In this document: piece after piece, positions 35,501 through 49,006 of the stretch | Layout of the letters: every line of letters begins with the position of its first letter | Numbering within the stretch: position 1 is the first letter of the stretch | Assembly (NCBI GenBank): GCA_018343915.1 | Contig: JABRWF010000001.1 | Location: forward strand, 4,340,001 to 4,404,000 | Direction: 5' to 3' | DNA length: 64,000 nt | Origin: Agroathelia rolfsii | Taxonomy: Eukaryota; Basidiomycota; Agaricomycetes; Amylocorticiales; Amylocorticiaceae | Made by a program: the position numbers and the translations under genes | The notes under the pieces: generated by a model | Database searches by the model: none | The model's input: only the letters and a program-made list of their open reading frames with translations | Told to the model about the DNA's origin: nothing

Positions 35501-36339
35501 GATCGGATCAAGGTAGGTAAAGAGTATCCAGGATAGAGGCGACGATGTCTGTTCAGGACTTGGTTCGCGAGGGTCCTGTGAAAGATGTCAGCGCAGTGAT
35601 TTCATGATATGGAAATTGGGGCTTACCGAAGGATCTACCGGGATGTACTTGCGCGGGGTAAGCAGTGGGATAACCACGGATACGAGTGTGAGCACAGAAA
35701 TGAAGATCCACAACGGCCAGCCATAGGAGATATCGGCGGGTCGAAGGGTATAGGTCGCAAAAGGCATCACATCACGGACGAAGAACACTGCCCAAGTGGC
35801 GAGGAGTATGATGGTCAAATGTGGTATCATCCTACCACTCCTGGCAGGGTAAACGAAACTGATGATGGACAGAACACTTGCATAGAGCTACTCTAGATTA
35901 GTACTGTGATCACACGACATGCATTCAGACTCACAAAGGTGGCACAGAGAGACGATTCAACCCATTGGGTTTGCTGAGCAGTGAGGTGCTTTTTATGGTT
36001 TATGGCGGCGACGGCAATCGACAAGGCGAATAGGACGACGCATCCAACCGCCCTAAGGGCCCGGAAAGTGGCAATCGACCGTCCACCGTGTGATTCAAGA
36101 AAGCTATCCGAGTGTGTTTCTGAGTTCTGGTCGGAGGTCTCAACTGAGGATATTTTATGCCTTCCAATCAGCTTCTGGAAGCGATTGAAAACAGCATGGA
36201 GTAGGAAAACAGCGATAGAAGCCAGGGCAATATATGATGGAACATAGAGCAGCCTTGATGACATATTGGCTGGTGATGATGCATGACTGGCATATGCCGT
36301 TTCAGCAGACTGGACAACGAATAACGAGTCTGGAGTCAT
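29579..36339 (-). CDS. ABCC-family (MRP/Yor1-like) ABC transporter, copy 2
   Basis: Tandem paralogue of the transporter at 15380-22421, with the same domain order. The first in-frame ATG is at 36339 (MTPDSLFVVQSAE). Landmarks: TMD0; a TMD1 entry region with [31 protein letters not shown]1 Walker A GSTGCGKTS, signature SGGQKARL and Walker [21 protein letters not shown]; linker; TMD2 with DKTPTARILTRCTKDIS and [12 protein letters not shown]2 Walker A VGRTGSGK, signature [27 protein letters not shown] and [14 protein letters not shown]; end DKEALYAVAKNKAFDSRK. The introns that split LTLS/GGQK and GGQK/AR are at the same positions as in copy 1. The loop insert in TMD1 is shorter (about 70 residues, Ser/Thr/Asn-rich). 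No motif is broken, so both copies look functional. Confidence 0.93.
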
Positions 36340-37370
36340 GACTCGAAGAAATACAGGCAGCACAAGCCTGGGGAGCTGATGAAAGTTCGCTCAAGGCTTT
36401 AATACACGCGTGAAAGGCTTGCGTGTTTCCTTTTACCTGCTCACGACGGTATATGACGCGTCTAGGGATGCGCAGGACCGTGACTGATAGTGGTGATGAC
36501 TCGATTAGGGCGGCTGCGAGATGACTTGTACTTGTCCGGGCTATTCCCTGAGAGCGAGTGATTCTTTATATTTACCATCTATATATGCAATCTACGCAAT
36601 CTCTCTGCAATTTAAAATGCCGCCCCGGAACTCGGACTCGGCTCTCCGTCCTCTTCGAGTCACAGCTGCTGCCACCGTTTGGATAGCCTGTGGCATCCAG
36701 CGAGCCGGTCAAATTGGGTCAGCCTGGCCCCTTTTCACTATCCGCCATATGGCAACCTGGAATTTTAAATCTGCCATTCCCAGCACTGATAGGATTGAAT
36801 AAGCGCAAACTGCCCCATCAAATGCATCAGACTTGTTTGACGAGGAAGCAATGAGATTGCTTACATGTACCCACATCATGATTCGGACACAGACGCGGAA
36901 GCTGGAAGCGAGGAATATGCCACAAAAACTTGGTGCCAGCTTGCAAGCCTGAATACCACACGAAACAGCGGGAGGGTATGATTTTTAGGCCACGGATGAA
37001 TGCTGTTTCCATGCCAATCTGTTTAATTGAACAGTTCATTCATCTACACGGATTTACGTTTACCCAGCTGGCTGCAAATGCTCAGTCCTGCGACGATGAC
37101 TGTTGTACTTGTATCCCCACAAAACCTCCTGCTAGGGTTGTTTCTATTTAATTGATGCAATTCCTTTGTTCTGGCCCCTTCATCAATAAGCGACAAAGTC
37201 TTGCTCTCGATACACCAGCGGTACTGCCAAAGTCGAAAACGCCAAACCTGGTGCTCTAAGCTGCTGCACTTGCTCACTTGTGCTTTGTTGATACTGCTAC
37301 GCATTACCATAGTATCTCTCATTGTTACACCAGTGTTGCCGTGTCCTCCATAAACTGTCCTTTATCAAGA
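36340..37370. other. Divergent promoter region between ABCC gene 2 and the second DUF6533 gene
   Basis: About 1.0 kb with no coding signal, bounded by the two start codons. This compact spacing is probably the original form of the transporter/7TM pair; the equivalent spacer of the first pair is 4.9 kb. Confidence 0.55.
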
Positions 37371-38746
37371 ATGTCTGCCTTGGCCAATGATGTGTCTACA
37401 TCTATTGAAATGACGTGGGTCTATCGAATACTCTGCACTTCTATGGGTAAGTGTTTCTTTGCGTCAAAGTAAGTACTACCATAATGAACAAAAAGGCTAA
37501 ACAGTTGCCGCATTCACACTTGGTGTGTACAATTGGTTTCTTACAGTTGCCGATGAATGGCAGTACATTTGGACGTGAGCCCGAGACTGTTATCCGATTG
37601 TTTGCTTTCTTAAACACTTCAGTTTACTCATATCAAACATTTCGCCATCACAGGCAACAACAGGTTCACATGTGGATGAAAGCCCTCTTTTCAGTACTGA
37701 GATACGTTTCCCTTGGTACCCAGTGGTGAGTCGAAGAAAGACAAGTGTAACTCATCCCTCTTACACAATTCTTCTAGGGTACTCTTTGCATGGAACATGT
37801 ATTTCATGCCTGGATACCCCATTTCTTTCCTTACGTGCCGGAATTATCATGTTTTTTCCACGTTATCATTGCTGATTCAGTTGGCTTCCATTGACTGCTT
37901 GATGATTTTACGAGGTATTGTTCCTATGTACAGTTCGGTCTGTTTAGGATTATTGACAACTCCAATTACGTCAAGTCTGGCTTGTTTTCAATCGGGAAAG
38001 GAAATTCTTTTTCGTGTTGATGATGGCATTCATATGCCAAGTCTCTATTATCATCGTGCAAATAGTGAAGGCCTTTTCGAGTTTAGACATGGACGGTATG
38101 TGTATGGCTAAAATATCGCTAGAGGCTTTCCTGCTCTTCTGGTACCAGTTTTTTTCTTCCTTAATCCTTGTCCCGATTTAACGCTGTGTATCTCACAGGC
38201 TAGCTAGTCTCATGGTTCATAGCATCTCATGGGCATTCACAATGTACCAATGTCGTAGATACCGTAGACAAGGACGTGGAAGAACACCCTTGATTTCATT
38301 ACTAGAGCGAGACGGAACTCGTTTATGGCTATCATTTGGACGTAAGTGCAACTTTCGACTATAACTTTGGGTCCCTAATTTTATCTGAAATGTGTTTAGT
38401 TCCAGTCGCTCTGGGCATAATCTTAGGCTACAAAGTTTCGGCTACCTTAGCAGTTATATTCGAGCCGTGAGTTAGTCGTTCTTATATGCATGTTTACCAT
38501 TGATAACCCAGAGGCAACTCATTAGCTGGATTCTAGGCTTCTTACCCGCCCTTGTGAGTTATTAACATAGAAAACACCCCCAATACCCTTCAATTATCTC
38601 ACTACCCACCTCAGGGATGTCGCATGATAATCAATCTCCAGCGCCTTGCTCATGAAGAAACTGTTGCAGTGACAGATGACATTGAATTATCATCTGGCGT
38701 AATTCTTACCACGAATATCTCGCTTGTCCTGAGCAGCGCAGGATGA
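37371..38746 (+). CDS. DUF6533-type seven-helix membrane protein, copy 2
   Basis: Start ATG 37371 (MSALANDVSTSIEM). After the first intron it reads VAAFTLGVYNWFLTVADEWQ then YIWT, and after the second QQQVHMWMKALFSVLRYVSL, matching the DUF6533 layout (Y-(D/N)-x-(F/L)-L-T...E...W...K-(A/V)-L-F...R-Y). Next come VLFAWNMYFM and SLLIQLASIDCLMILR (the helix before the L-R-x-x-A-L-Y site), then LASLMVHSISWAFTMYQCRR, TPLISLLERDGTRLWLSFG and VPVALGIILGY. The C-terminus is WILGFLPALGCRMIINLQRL followed by an acidic tail ending LVLSSAG. All joins I used have GT-AG sites and keep frame. An intron may or may not follow DCLMILR. Function unknown. Divergently transcribed from ABCC gene 2. Confidence 0.75.
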
Positions 38747-39554
38747 CTGGCAATGGACGGCTATTCAGTAGATACATTCATGACTGCATTGCCAGCCGGA
38801 TCTTCTAAGACGGATAAGTTTAGGCAAGCACATCTCATTTTCTATAGCGAATTGTGATGCAAATCCTGATCCAGTTTCTGTTCTTAACATTTGAAGAGCC
38901 AGTGCGAGCAAATACTACTGCCAGTACAATGATATTGCGGAAAGATTAACTGTAACGGCGCAGCGTTACTCGTTACAGCCCCGCCGCGGCTTAATCCATC
39001 TTGTCCGCCGCATAGGGCAGCGGGCAACGTTCCTAATTTCATATTCTCTTTCGCCTAGTCATGATTGGTTGCATTTCTTATCTGTTGCATGTGGACGATG
39101 GGCTTGGAAGGAGACTGTATTTCGTATAAATACTAGACTACTGTGTGTGTGTTACCGCAGTGTTCTTGGATCCAACCCTGTGCCTACTATCCCCGCGTTC
39201 GATTTCGTGACTACCCGTCACATTAACATATGCCATCAGGGAGGAAGTTTAGAAACACGGAGATCGCTTTAACTCCCTAGGCACCGGCAGTATAAATTTA
39301 TTCATTCGCCAATTTGGCAAAATTGTTGTAATAACTGACTATGATTTCATGTACAAAAAATACAAAGACACAAAAGAATTGTTGCATTCAATTTCTTTAT
39401 TTTTCTGTGGATACGGCTCAGAATGTGATCCTAAAGCCACGTGTGATTGCTTCCTACGCGAAAGTTAAATGCCTTTTTGTGTCCGAAACCGCAGTGATAC
39501 TAGGGACAACATCGTTACATAGAAATACAGCCATTGCCATCTTATATACTATCC
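38747..39554. other. Intergenic, about 0.8 kb, between convergent 3' ends
   Basis: Lies between the stop of the second DUF6533 gene (plus) and the stop of CAND1 (minus). No gene or repeat recognised. It marks the change from the duplicated accessory block to conserved housekeeping genes. Confidence 0.5.
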
Positions 39555-42500
39555 CTACCGCTGTGCAACCACGTCACCCTGTCCCGCCAACAGCTCCTTG
39601 AACTCAAGGCTCCAAGTCTGGTTCCTCCTCAGTTCCTCCACAAACGCGTCAAACTTGGGCGCACCACCAGGCGCAGACACCTTGCTGAGTGCTGCAACGG
39701 TGCGCAACGTGCTTCTCTGTAGCTCCGATGCACGCTCGAGATCCTGCTTGACTGTATCCTTCGTCACCGCTGGGCCCTTCATCGTTTTCTCTAGCAAAGG
39801 CGTCGCCTCATCCAAACGCAGCGCAACTGCCGCTGGCGCTACACTAGCCAGGCGGAAGAGCATCATGTGGGAAAGCACCTTGATCTCGTCCGAGTCATCG
39901 GACAGCCCGGGTAGAACATGATTCAGGAACTCATGGAGATCCAGCTTCGCCAGACATGTATCCAGCTACAAGAACGGTATGAACGGGGCTTCCTTCTCTC
40001 TTGTTATGCGCTGTACGATCATCACTCACCAAGGTGTACATGGTTTCAAATACCGTCTTGCGGGCCTCAAGACCATCGTCTTGCTTGTGCGTCCACGGTC
40101 CCATCTGCACTGTGTGCACAAGCGCGGGATTAACTACAGACTCCTTGTAGAGAATAGGCAAGATCAATGGAAGCTGATCCCTAATGATCTGAGGCTTGGT
40201 GCGAGCGGCTGAATTGAGCATCGACAGTGCCAAGCGTCGTACATTCTATAAAGGGATGGTTAACACCATCAGGGCTTGTCATTTAGTAAAAGACTAACGA
40301 GGTCTGAGTCTTGAATCAAAGATAGGAAGTCGTTGATGAGCGGCGAAAGAAGTTCTTCGAACGTAGTAGACGTGTCCGCGAACGTGTATCTTATCGCAGA
40401 CACCACAGTAGCGCGCACTGCGGGGTCTTCTTCCTTGATTCGAGCCTGTTTAACGCAATTAATCACGAACTTGTAGATGATCAGTTGGAGCATTGCCATA
40501 CGTGAAGTTGGGGCAAGTATCTCGACGGTTGAGTCGTCGTCAGTTTTCCAAGACATGCAGCCGCAACATTGCGCGTAGTTTCGTCCGAGCTCTCTGCGTT
40601 CTCGAAAAGAGGCACCCAAATCGTCTCCGCAACGCCTTCCAGCTGTCCATGGGAAACATGAGAGACAACCTAGTCATTTGCTTTCTATAAGCCAAAAAAA
40701 GGTGTATTATCATACTAATCCCGTACCTCCTTCAGCGCGTGTAAAGCGAGTAGGCGCCTCTTGGGATCTCCCTTGACCATCTTGACAATAGGAGGCAGGA
40801 ATTGATGGAGGTTTCCAATGGCGATGCTTCCCGCAGCAAAAGCAGCAGCATTTTTCACCTCTTCCTGTTCAGCTTCGAAAAATCCGATGGCAGTTTGGAA
40901 AATGTCTGCTTGGGGTGACATGTCTCTAAGCAAAGTGGGACGATTGAGAGGCGTATATATATTTCTGCAGACTTTGGAAGACGTACATATACTTGCCCAT
41001 TTCGCCCACGACGAGTAGCGACAAGAAAATGTGCCTAGTGGTGGATTTGGAAGACTAGGAGGAACAAAAGTCAGAATGCAATAGACTCGGAAAGTAGATA
41101 CTTGAACGCACTTTCAGATATTTAGAAAACTCTGCGATTGTGCCTGCCGTGATGCTATGTCTAGCCGTTGCAGAAATACACTTGGCTACATTGCTATAGC
41201 TGACATTCTCGCCCTTATCAGAGAGAACCGTCTTTGTCAGGTTGGGTACCACATGAGAGGCGATCTGATTATCCGCCTGCACCAAGGCGGTGTAGAATCC
41301 TGTCAATGCTTCAAGAGCTGGACCAGATACAAGAGGAGAGCTTGAAATAGCATAGATGTCCGGCAAGACCGACCGTTCGACTTCCGGGAATACATTCTTG
41401 GGCGAGATTTCCAACAAGCGAGCAAGAACCAAAAGAGAATTAGAGAGAAGGACAATTTCGTTCGTAGTGAGATACGCTTTAACCTGCGAAATCAACGTGG
41501 ATGGCAACTCGGCAGGCACACCCGCCGTGTACTGACCCAAAAGGACAATCAACGCAGCAAACACCTCCGATTTCCCACTACGCCCACCTTTGCGTAGCAG
41601 GCTCAGCAGCCATCCGATACATTCATTGGTCCATACATCGCCCATTGCGACCTGATCACCTACGCGCTGAACTACGCGTACGGCACCCTCAGTACTTCCT
41701 GAAGTGCGACAGACAAACTCCCATTCGCGGCCGCCTTTTGGTTTGATGATATCCGTCGCGCAGATCCACAGATCGCCGATAACTACCTCGGCACTCGCGC
41801 GGACGTCCGCATCCGTGTTTGCTGTGCTTACACGATTGAGTGCTTCGGCGTAGAGGGGGTCGACCCAGTCTGAACTCTTGACCGGCTTTGTAGCATTAAG
41901 GAGAGCTGAAAAGGTCTTGAATGACTCTGAAGCCACACGAGGATGACGTTCGGCTAGAGACTTGAGCAGTGTTGGAACGACAACAGGGATTAAATTCGTG
42001 TATGTCGGCGGGGAATGCGTAGCAAAGAACAAGGATAAGAAGGAAAGACATGTCACATGTAGCGTGGATGCTGAAGCGGAAACGGACTGTGAAAGAGATG
42101 ATTTCACAATTGCTGCGATATGCGTGACTTGAGAGGACAGTGATCCAGGCAAAACTTGGAGCAGAGAATAAAGCAGGGAGAAACCGGCCTGTAGAACCGT
42201 CGGCGAGGTCTTTGGTGATCTGAGCTGGCCGAGTAACGCCTTTGACAATGATGGAACCTGGGATCTAAGTAGTGACAAAGGTGTTTCTTCTACTTCCATA
42301 CTTCCCTCATCGTCTTGGCGTTTACGCTTTCCGCCAATGCTTGCATCCGCATCCTTTATCTGGGGGAATCCAACATAAATACTAGTCTGGTTGAGAAGCC
42401 CGGCGTAGGTGCTCCAGACTTCCAGCTTCACTGTTTCTTCACGATCTCCAAAGCGCGAGATGAGTACTGGAGATACATCTTTGTACAGGGACATCAGTAG

Positions 42501-44052
42501 CTCCGGACGTGCAGCAATGACTGCTGTTAGCAATTTCGCGGATGATCGACGAATTTTGTACGAGGCGTCTTCATCGTCAGAATACCTTCAAGAAAAACAT
42601 AAGATGGCCGTCAGTAAGAGAGCTGAAAAACGTACTCATCCATCCCAGCGTCATCATCGTCATCATCGCTGCCTCCCATTTCATCATCTTCATCCTCATC
42701 ATCTCCGGCGTAGTTCTGGTTTGGTTTAGGCGAAGGTCTGAAGATAACAAAGTAAATACGATGATACGTACGGGATCAAATTTGACCAGTTCGGTGCCGA
42801 CCCGAATGATAGAAGGCAGGAATGATGTCACTTCAGTGGGACATTTCAAGACAAGTGTTTCCAAAGCCTATAAATCGAGTTGGCCTGAAGAATGCATAAC
42901 CAGCTCTGGTATATCTTACCTGTAGGGATCCTTCTCTCAATTCTTCATCGTCTTTATGTGCTGCTTTGAGGAGAGCTGGCACAATGGATTCCAGGTTTGG
43001 TGCGATCTGAGGAGCGCTGGTGCGAGCGATTGCAGCTACGAGTAGCACGGTTGTCTTCTCCCTTTCCAAGTTGGCGTCTGGAGCAAGGTTCGGAAAGATT
43101 TCCGAGGAGACAAGGGAGTTGAATAGGTCGGAAGAAGATACGGGGATGAATTGGGATATGGTAGCGATGCTGCGTTTGCGCACAGCCGGGCGAGAGTGGT
43201 TGAGCAGAGGTGACAATAGAGCAAGGGCCGGAGTCTGAGTCGATGCGGAGGCAACGTATACTGGGAACCGTTGGACAAGAATTGAAAGAGTGGAAAGTGT
43301 CTCGATGAGCGTTTCGGGAGGAGTAGCGGGCTAAACGGGATTAAGTGAAGATAACAAGATAGGCAGTCATTAAAACATACATTTTGGACCTGCAGTAAGA
43401 GCTTGGGCGTAAGTTTGGCACAAGCGCCAGCGGCAACGCCTCCCTCGATTGGAAGTTCAGAAGTGATTGTCTTTAATGCTATACAGATTGAGTATTGACA
43501 AGCCAACAAGATACATTTATTCAGCTTACCAAGCCCGGAAATACTCCTGATATCCTCGCTTTTGCCTGAAGACAACTCTATCAAGCAATCGATTACTCGT
43601 GTCATTTGCGTCTCCCGGATGATCTTGATCAGTACGCCCAAGCTGTATCATACCACACCACCCTCTACTGTCAGAAATGCATTATATTACGCAAAGGCAA
43701 GGAGGGCGTACGTTCTGACCGCCTGATTTTTTACCTCCGAGATGGGGTCCTGCAGAAGTTGTAGAACACGACCAAGGACCTTGTCCTCTAGTATCTCATC
43801 GCCAAGAAAGCAATTTGGATCGGTGCGGACCTCGTTCATGAGATCGCTGAGTCCCATGAACCTGGAGGCATGATAATCGGCTCAGTATGGTTCTAAGAGT
43901 GTTCCCCAAGCGTATTCTCCTCACGCACCTGAAGTCCTGATCGCTCGAGTCCATCTACATAATTAGATGCCCTGAGCATTGGCAATTATGGGCGTAAATA
44001 TAGCGAGTAATACCTTCTCGAGGAGACTGTTCATCAGGAATCCTTTCGTCAT
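39555..44052 (-). CDS. CAND1: Cullin-associated NEDD8-dissociated protein 1 (TIP120)
   Basis: HEAT-repeat protein that binds unneddylated cullin-RBX1 and exchanges substrate-receptor modules of cullin-RING ubiquitin ligases. Start ATG 44052: MTKGFLMNSLLEK joined by an intron to MDSSDQDFRFMGLSDLMNE, which parallels the human N-terminus (ISNLLEKMTSSDKDFRFM). HEAT units follow: VLQLLQDPISEVKNQAVRT, SISGLALKTITSELP, LLNHSRPAVRKRSI. The acidic loop (NYAGDDEDEDDEMGGSDDDD) leads into ASYKIRRSSAKLLTAV and PVLISRFGDREETVKLEVW, as in all CAND1 proteins. The C-terminal TIP120 part includes DLNVRRLALSMLNSAARTKP, QMGPWTHKQDDGLEARKTVF and LPGLSDDSDEIKVLSHMMLF, ending DVVAQR before TAG at 39555. Length is near the family norm of about 1200 residues. 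Around a dozen introns; one exon of more than 1.4 kb covers 41055-42533. Confidence 0.95.
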
Positions 44053-44514
44053 CTTGGCTGCGATCTAGCCTGAGCGACCAAGAGGTAGTGTTGTCAGTGA
44101 GAAGGACAAAGGCTGAAAGTGGCACTGGCACCCGTAAGTTATATTAGTGATGACTTCGGCAAATCGCGCCGACGCGTCAGAGTCGAGACGCGAGACGCGA
44201 TCGAAATCGAAATCAGCGCCAGCACCGGCATCAGCCCAGCTAGTAACAGAAATTTGGCTAACACTTGAATAGCTTGAATATTCAAGCAACTTGCTGTTGA
44301 TTTAAATATGTGGAGGGCATGCACATTTTATCAACGGAAGCTGGTTTTATTTATTACAAGTTATTATTGGGCATAATAAATGTGATGCCGGATCGACGAG
44401 TAGTGGTACAATGAAGGCGAAAATATCAACAGTCATACTGGGCGATTTATTCATCCAGCTAGGTCATTAAACATAGTCCGTTACTTGTCAGAAATGCAAA
44501 TAGACTAGACTCGA
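44053..44514. other. CAND1 upstream region
   Basis: 462 bp between the CAND1 start and the stop of the next minus-strand gene. It contains an inverted, Tyr/Asp-rich-looking frame only by chance; no gene is supported. CAND1 promoter elements would lie here. Confidence 0.4.
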
Positions 44515-45039
44515 TCAAAGCCATCCCGCAGCTTTCAGTTGTTTTCGTATGTATGGACTGTCAGGCTTGATATCGGCATTGAGCGGCGAGAGAACTCTTC
44601 GGAATGTGTTCTCGGTCTCTGTTACATATAAAACGGAGTAATATGTTCCTTCACCCTGAATAATAATAAATCATTCCGAGCTGAAATGTGTTACTAGATT
44701 TGATCCCACCACTCTTGTATTGCCTCTGTATGCTCGGTTGATGATCTGACCAGGGTACCAGTTACCTTCGCTGCTTTTTGCCCAGACCCTGTCTTTTGGC
44801 TGGAACAAGATGTATATCAGCGGATCACTACTTAAAGGTGCCACATTCTGAATAGCATTCACCTTGAACTTGTAGTCAAAAGGATCGCCTAGTAAATCTA
44901 TCTCAGGCTCCCCATAGAAATCACCACTGGACTCCTCATCGTCCTCAGACCCATCGTCAGAGTGATTTATAGATGAGGGATCGAGTTTGCGACTAGGCAA
45001 GATCTCTCCAGGAAGAGAAACAAAATGTGTAAAGACCAT
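44515..45039 (-). CDS. Small acidic protein with a Tudor/PWWP-like segment
   Basis: Two exons. Exon 1 starts at ATG 45039 (MVFTHFVSLPGEILPSRKLD), passes through an acidic Ser/Asp/Glu stretch (SDDGSEDDEESSGDF), and reaches FQPKDRVWAKSSEGNWYPGQ, the pattern of a Tudor or PWWP first strand (G/D-x-V-W-A-K...W-Y-P-G/A-x-I). The intron has a GTGGTG donor after GNTR and ends ..TTCAG. Exon 2 continues GEGTYYSVLYVTETENTFRR then VLSPLNADIKPD and ends KAAGWL before TGA at 44515, completing a beta-barrel-like segment. The predicted protein is about 165 residues. Tudor-like folds read methylated histone tails or other methylated ligands, so a chromatin role is possible. The family assignment rests on pattern only. 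Confidence 0.6.
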
Positions 45040-45778
45040 GATTGATGGACGGGATGCGTACGAATTATTATCAAAGAGTTAGTGTGTAGGTGAGACAAAT
45101 GTGGCGGCTGAGAAGCGCAGAGCGATTTTATAACAAAGGCTATTGCCTTTCCTGGAAGTGAAGGCTGACCACAACGGCAGTCATTCTTTGCTGGAGGACA
45201 ATAACTATGAGGCAACCACCTAAAATGGTCCAAGCAGCATATTTCAAATTAATGATAACTATACATCTACCGGCAGAAAGGACATGTACTAGTAGGGGCT
45301 TTGCAGACAAGACAATTACGTGCAACTTGTTCTGATGTTATTAGCCGTGGGTTTAGCGTTCCTGAAACGACTACCCGCCGAAAGAACCTCTCTCAGGGGT
45401 TAAGGGCTGAATTGACATGTCGACGAAAGATTTTTGGGAACTTGAATCATTTCCGCGCGTGAGCCTGACCGTTGCCGAGCTGAGAGAATAAAAACAGCAG
45501 CGTTATTTGTGGACCGAATGATTGGCCCTTCATATAAGCTACTTTAACACTATAGCATTTGAATCAAACGATTTCGATATACACAGCGAGTAGTTACCAT
45601 CATCTACAGAGTGGTGGAAATAAAAGAGAACCGCTAAGTTAGCAAAACACTGGCAGCCGCGGAATCTGAGGTCGGCCCGGCGTCATCGTGCCTGGCCACT
45701 CGTTTCTTGCTACGCAGACCATTACAACGCACCGCTGTACTGCAGCTCGCAGTCTTTCATCTTACCTCTTGCTCAGCA
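45040..45778. other. Divergent upstream region of the Tudor-like gene and VPS4
   Basis: 739 bp, flanked by two divergent starts. CT-rich near 45740-45800, typical of fungal promoters next to a start site. No gene seen. Confidence 0.45.
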
Positions 45779-47475
<1,697 letters not shown>

Positions 47476-48152
47476 TCAGTTAAACGTTTCCTCTTTTATT
47501 CTGAAATCCCATACTCGGGGATAAATGTATACCAGCTGTCAGACAAGATATTATTTCATTCTATTATGCAGCAGGTGTGATGTTGAGCAAGTTTCTACAA
47601 TAACGCCTTATTCTGTGATCGTAAGCCACAGTCCTATCGTTAAAGCCGCTTTGTAAATAATGACGGAAGAATCCCGAGCGTAGAGCTTAAGTCCAGAAAT
47701 TTAGCAGCCGTACAAACATTTATCATGCCAGAGTTCACCTGACTGAATCGAGGTAAGAGTGAAACTTTGGATTGGGACTTATGGTAGGGTCGTCTTGCAC
47801 TTGTGACTATTGTTAGTGTGTGTGACCAATGAATTGTATCAGTGAAAGCAAAAGCCATGATATTGTCAAGAATCTGACTCAAGAAGATACAAAATGAGTA
47901 GTCTAACACAATGCTAGACAATTACTCGCAAATGTGGGATCAACGAGGGATGTACTATCCACTTCAAGTTTCGAGTGTATTGTCAATTGGTATGTCCGGT
48001 GTTTTGGTCAAAGAACATCAATTATGTTCTTTCACAAAAACACTGGACGTACTAATGGATAATACGTTCGAAGTCTTGGGTGGGCAGCACATATCCCGCT
48101 TTTATGAGGAATTCCAAAGATAAAATGAACATTCCGGCTGGTGAAAGCTCCG
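47476..48152. other. Intergenic between convergent 3' ends
   Basis: 677 bp between the VPS4 stop and the stop of the next minus-strand gene. The frames at 47640-47921 (minus) and 47911-48123 (plus) have no family features. Nothing else seen. Confidence 0.45.
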
Positions 48153-49006
48153 TTAGGGATCAAAGGTCAATAATTTGTCCAAGACTCCATCATCAGATAT
48201 TGCAGCTAAACATGCTTCGTCCAAGCTAAACTCCTCAGACACATCGGTGCATAACCGAAGTAAAAGAAAAGAAGAGAGTGTCAATGAAGACAGGAGGTAC
48301 CACGGAATGGTCTCGTCTAGAGATCCGGAGTCGGAAGACACTTCAGATGCTTCGGCCGAACTGAAGAGAAAATCGTCGTCCTCGTCTACAAGGACAGGCT
48401 CTGGAGATAATGGTGGCAGTTCAAGGTGTTTAACCTTTGGACCCTTCAAGTTAGGTTTGAATTTCCACGTGAGCACAAAAACCAGGAGTACGGTAATCGA
48501 AGCACTCCTACTTTTTTCATGCGAGGTCTTATACTGAGATCATAGACAGGAGAATAATCTGCCCAAACATCATAGGAATCTTCTGAACCTAAGAGCTCCT
48601 CATCTAACATCTCGCCAATCTTTTTTCCATCGTCATCTTGTTCCTCTTCGGTGCAGAGATCTAAAGCAGGAGAGAGCAGCTGCCCGATTTCGACGGTTGG
48701 GTATAGTGGAGGAGCATCTGGCTCCGTCCAGGTTGGCCATCCCAAAAAACCGCTTTCTTCAGCCTCTGAGTATCCTTCAACAGATTCATATGTATCATCT
48801 GAAGATAACAAAAAGTCTTGGAACGATTTAATCCGGCCCGATGATATTTTAGCTTGTTTACCTTCGAGCCATTGTGATTCATCGTAGCCATCTCTATCCC
48901 AGTCTTCGTAAGCATCGTATTCCAGCAACTGCTCAACTACATCGTCTCCATCCATCGTTGATCTTGCTTGAGTATCAAAGTGCTGGGTTTCTGGGTAGTA
49001 TTGCAT
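48153..49006 (-). CDS. Acidic protein of unknown function with one hydrophobic C-terminal segment
   Basis: I do not recognise a family. The chosen start is ATG 49006 (MQYYPETQHFDTQARSTMDG); the in-frame ATG at 48955 (MDGDDVVEQLLEYD) is an alternative. The protein is rich in Asp, Glu, Ser and Tyr, with EDWDRDGYDESQWLEGK, SSDDTYESVEGYSEAEESG and TEEEQDDDGKKIGEMLDEEL. A short intron after IRPRMKK (donor GTAGGA, acceptor AAAG) joins to VKHLELPPLSPEPVLVDEDD and FLFSSAEASEVSSDSGS. A hydrophobic stretch IPWYLLSSLTLSSFLLLRLC follows, then an acidic tail ending DKLLTFDP at 48153. The hydrophobic stretch could be a membrane anchor. Without the intron the frame stops 22 residues after MKK, so the splicing should be confirmed by RNA. 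Confidence 0.5.

Noticed and set aside
15380..36339. One of the two ABCC genes being a pseudogene
   Set aside because: Both copies keep Walker A, signature, Walker B and H-loop motifs in both nucleotide-binding domains, with consistent splice sites; the NBD1 aspartate is normal for the subfamily.
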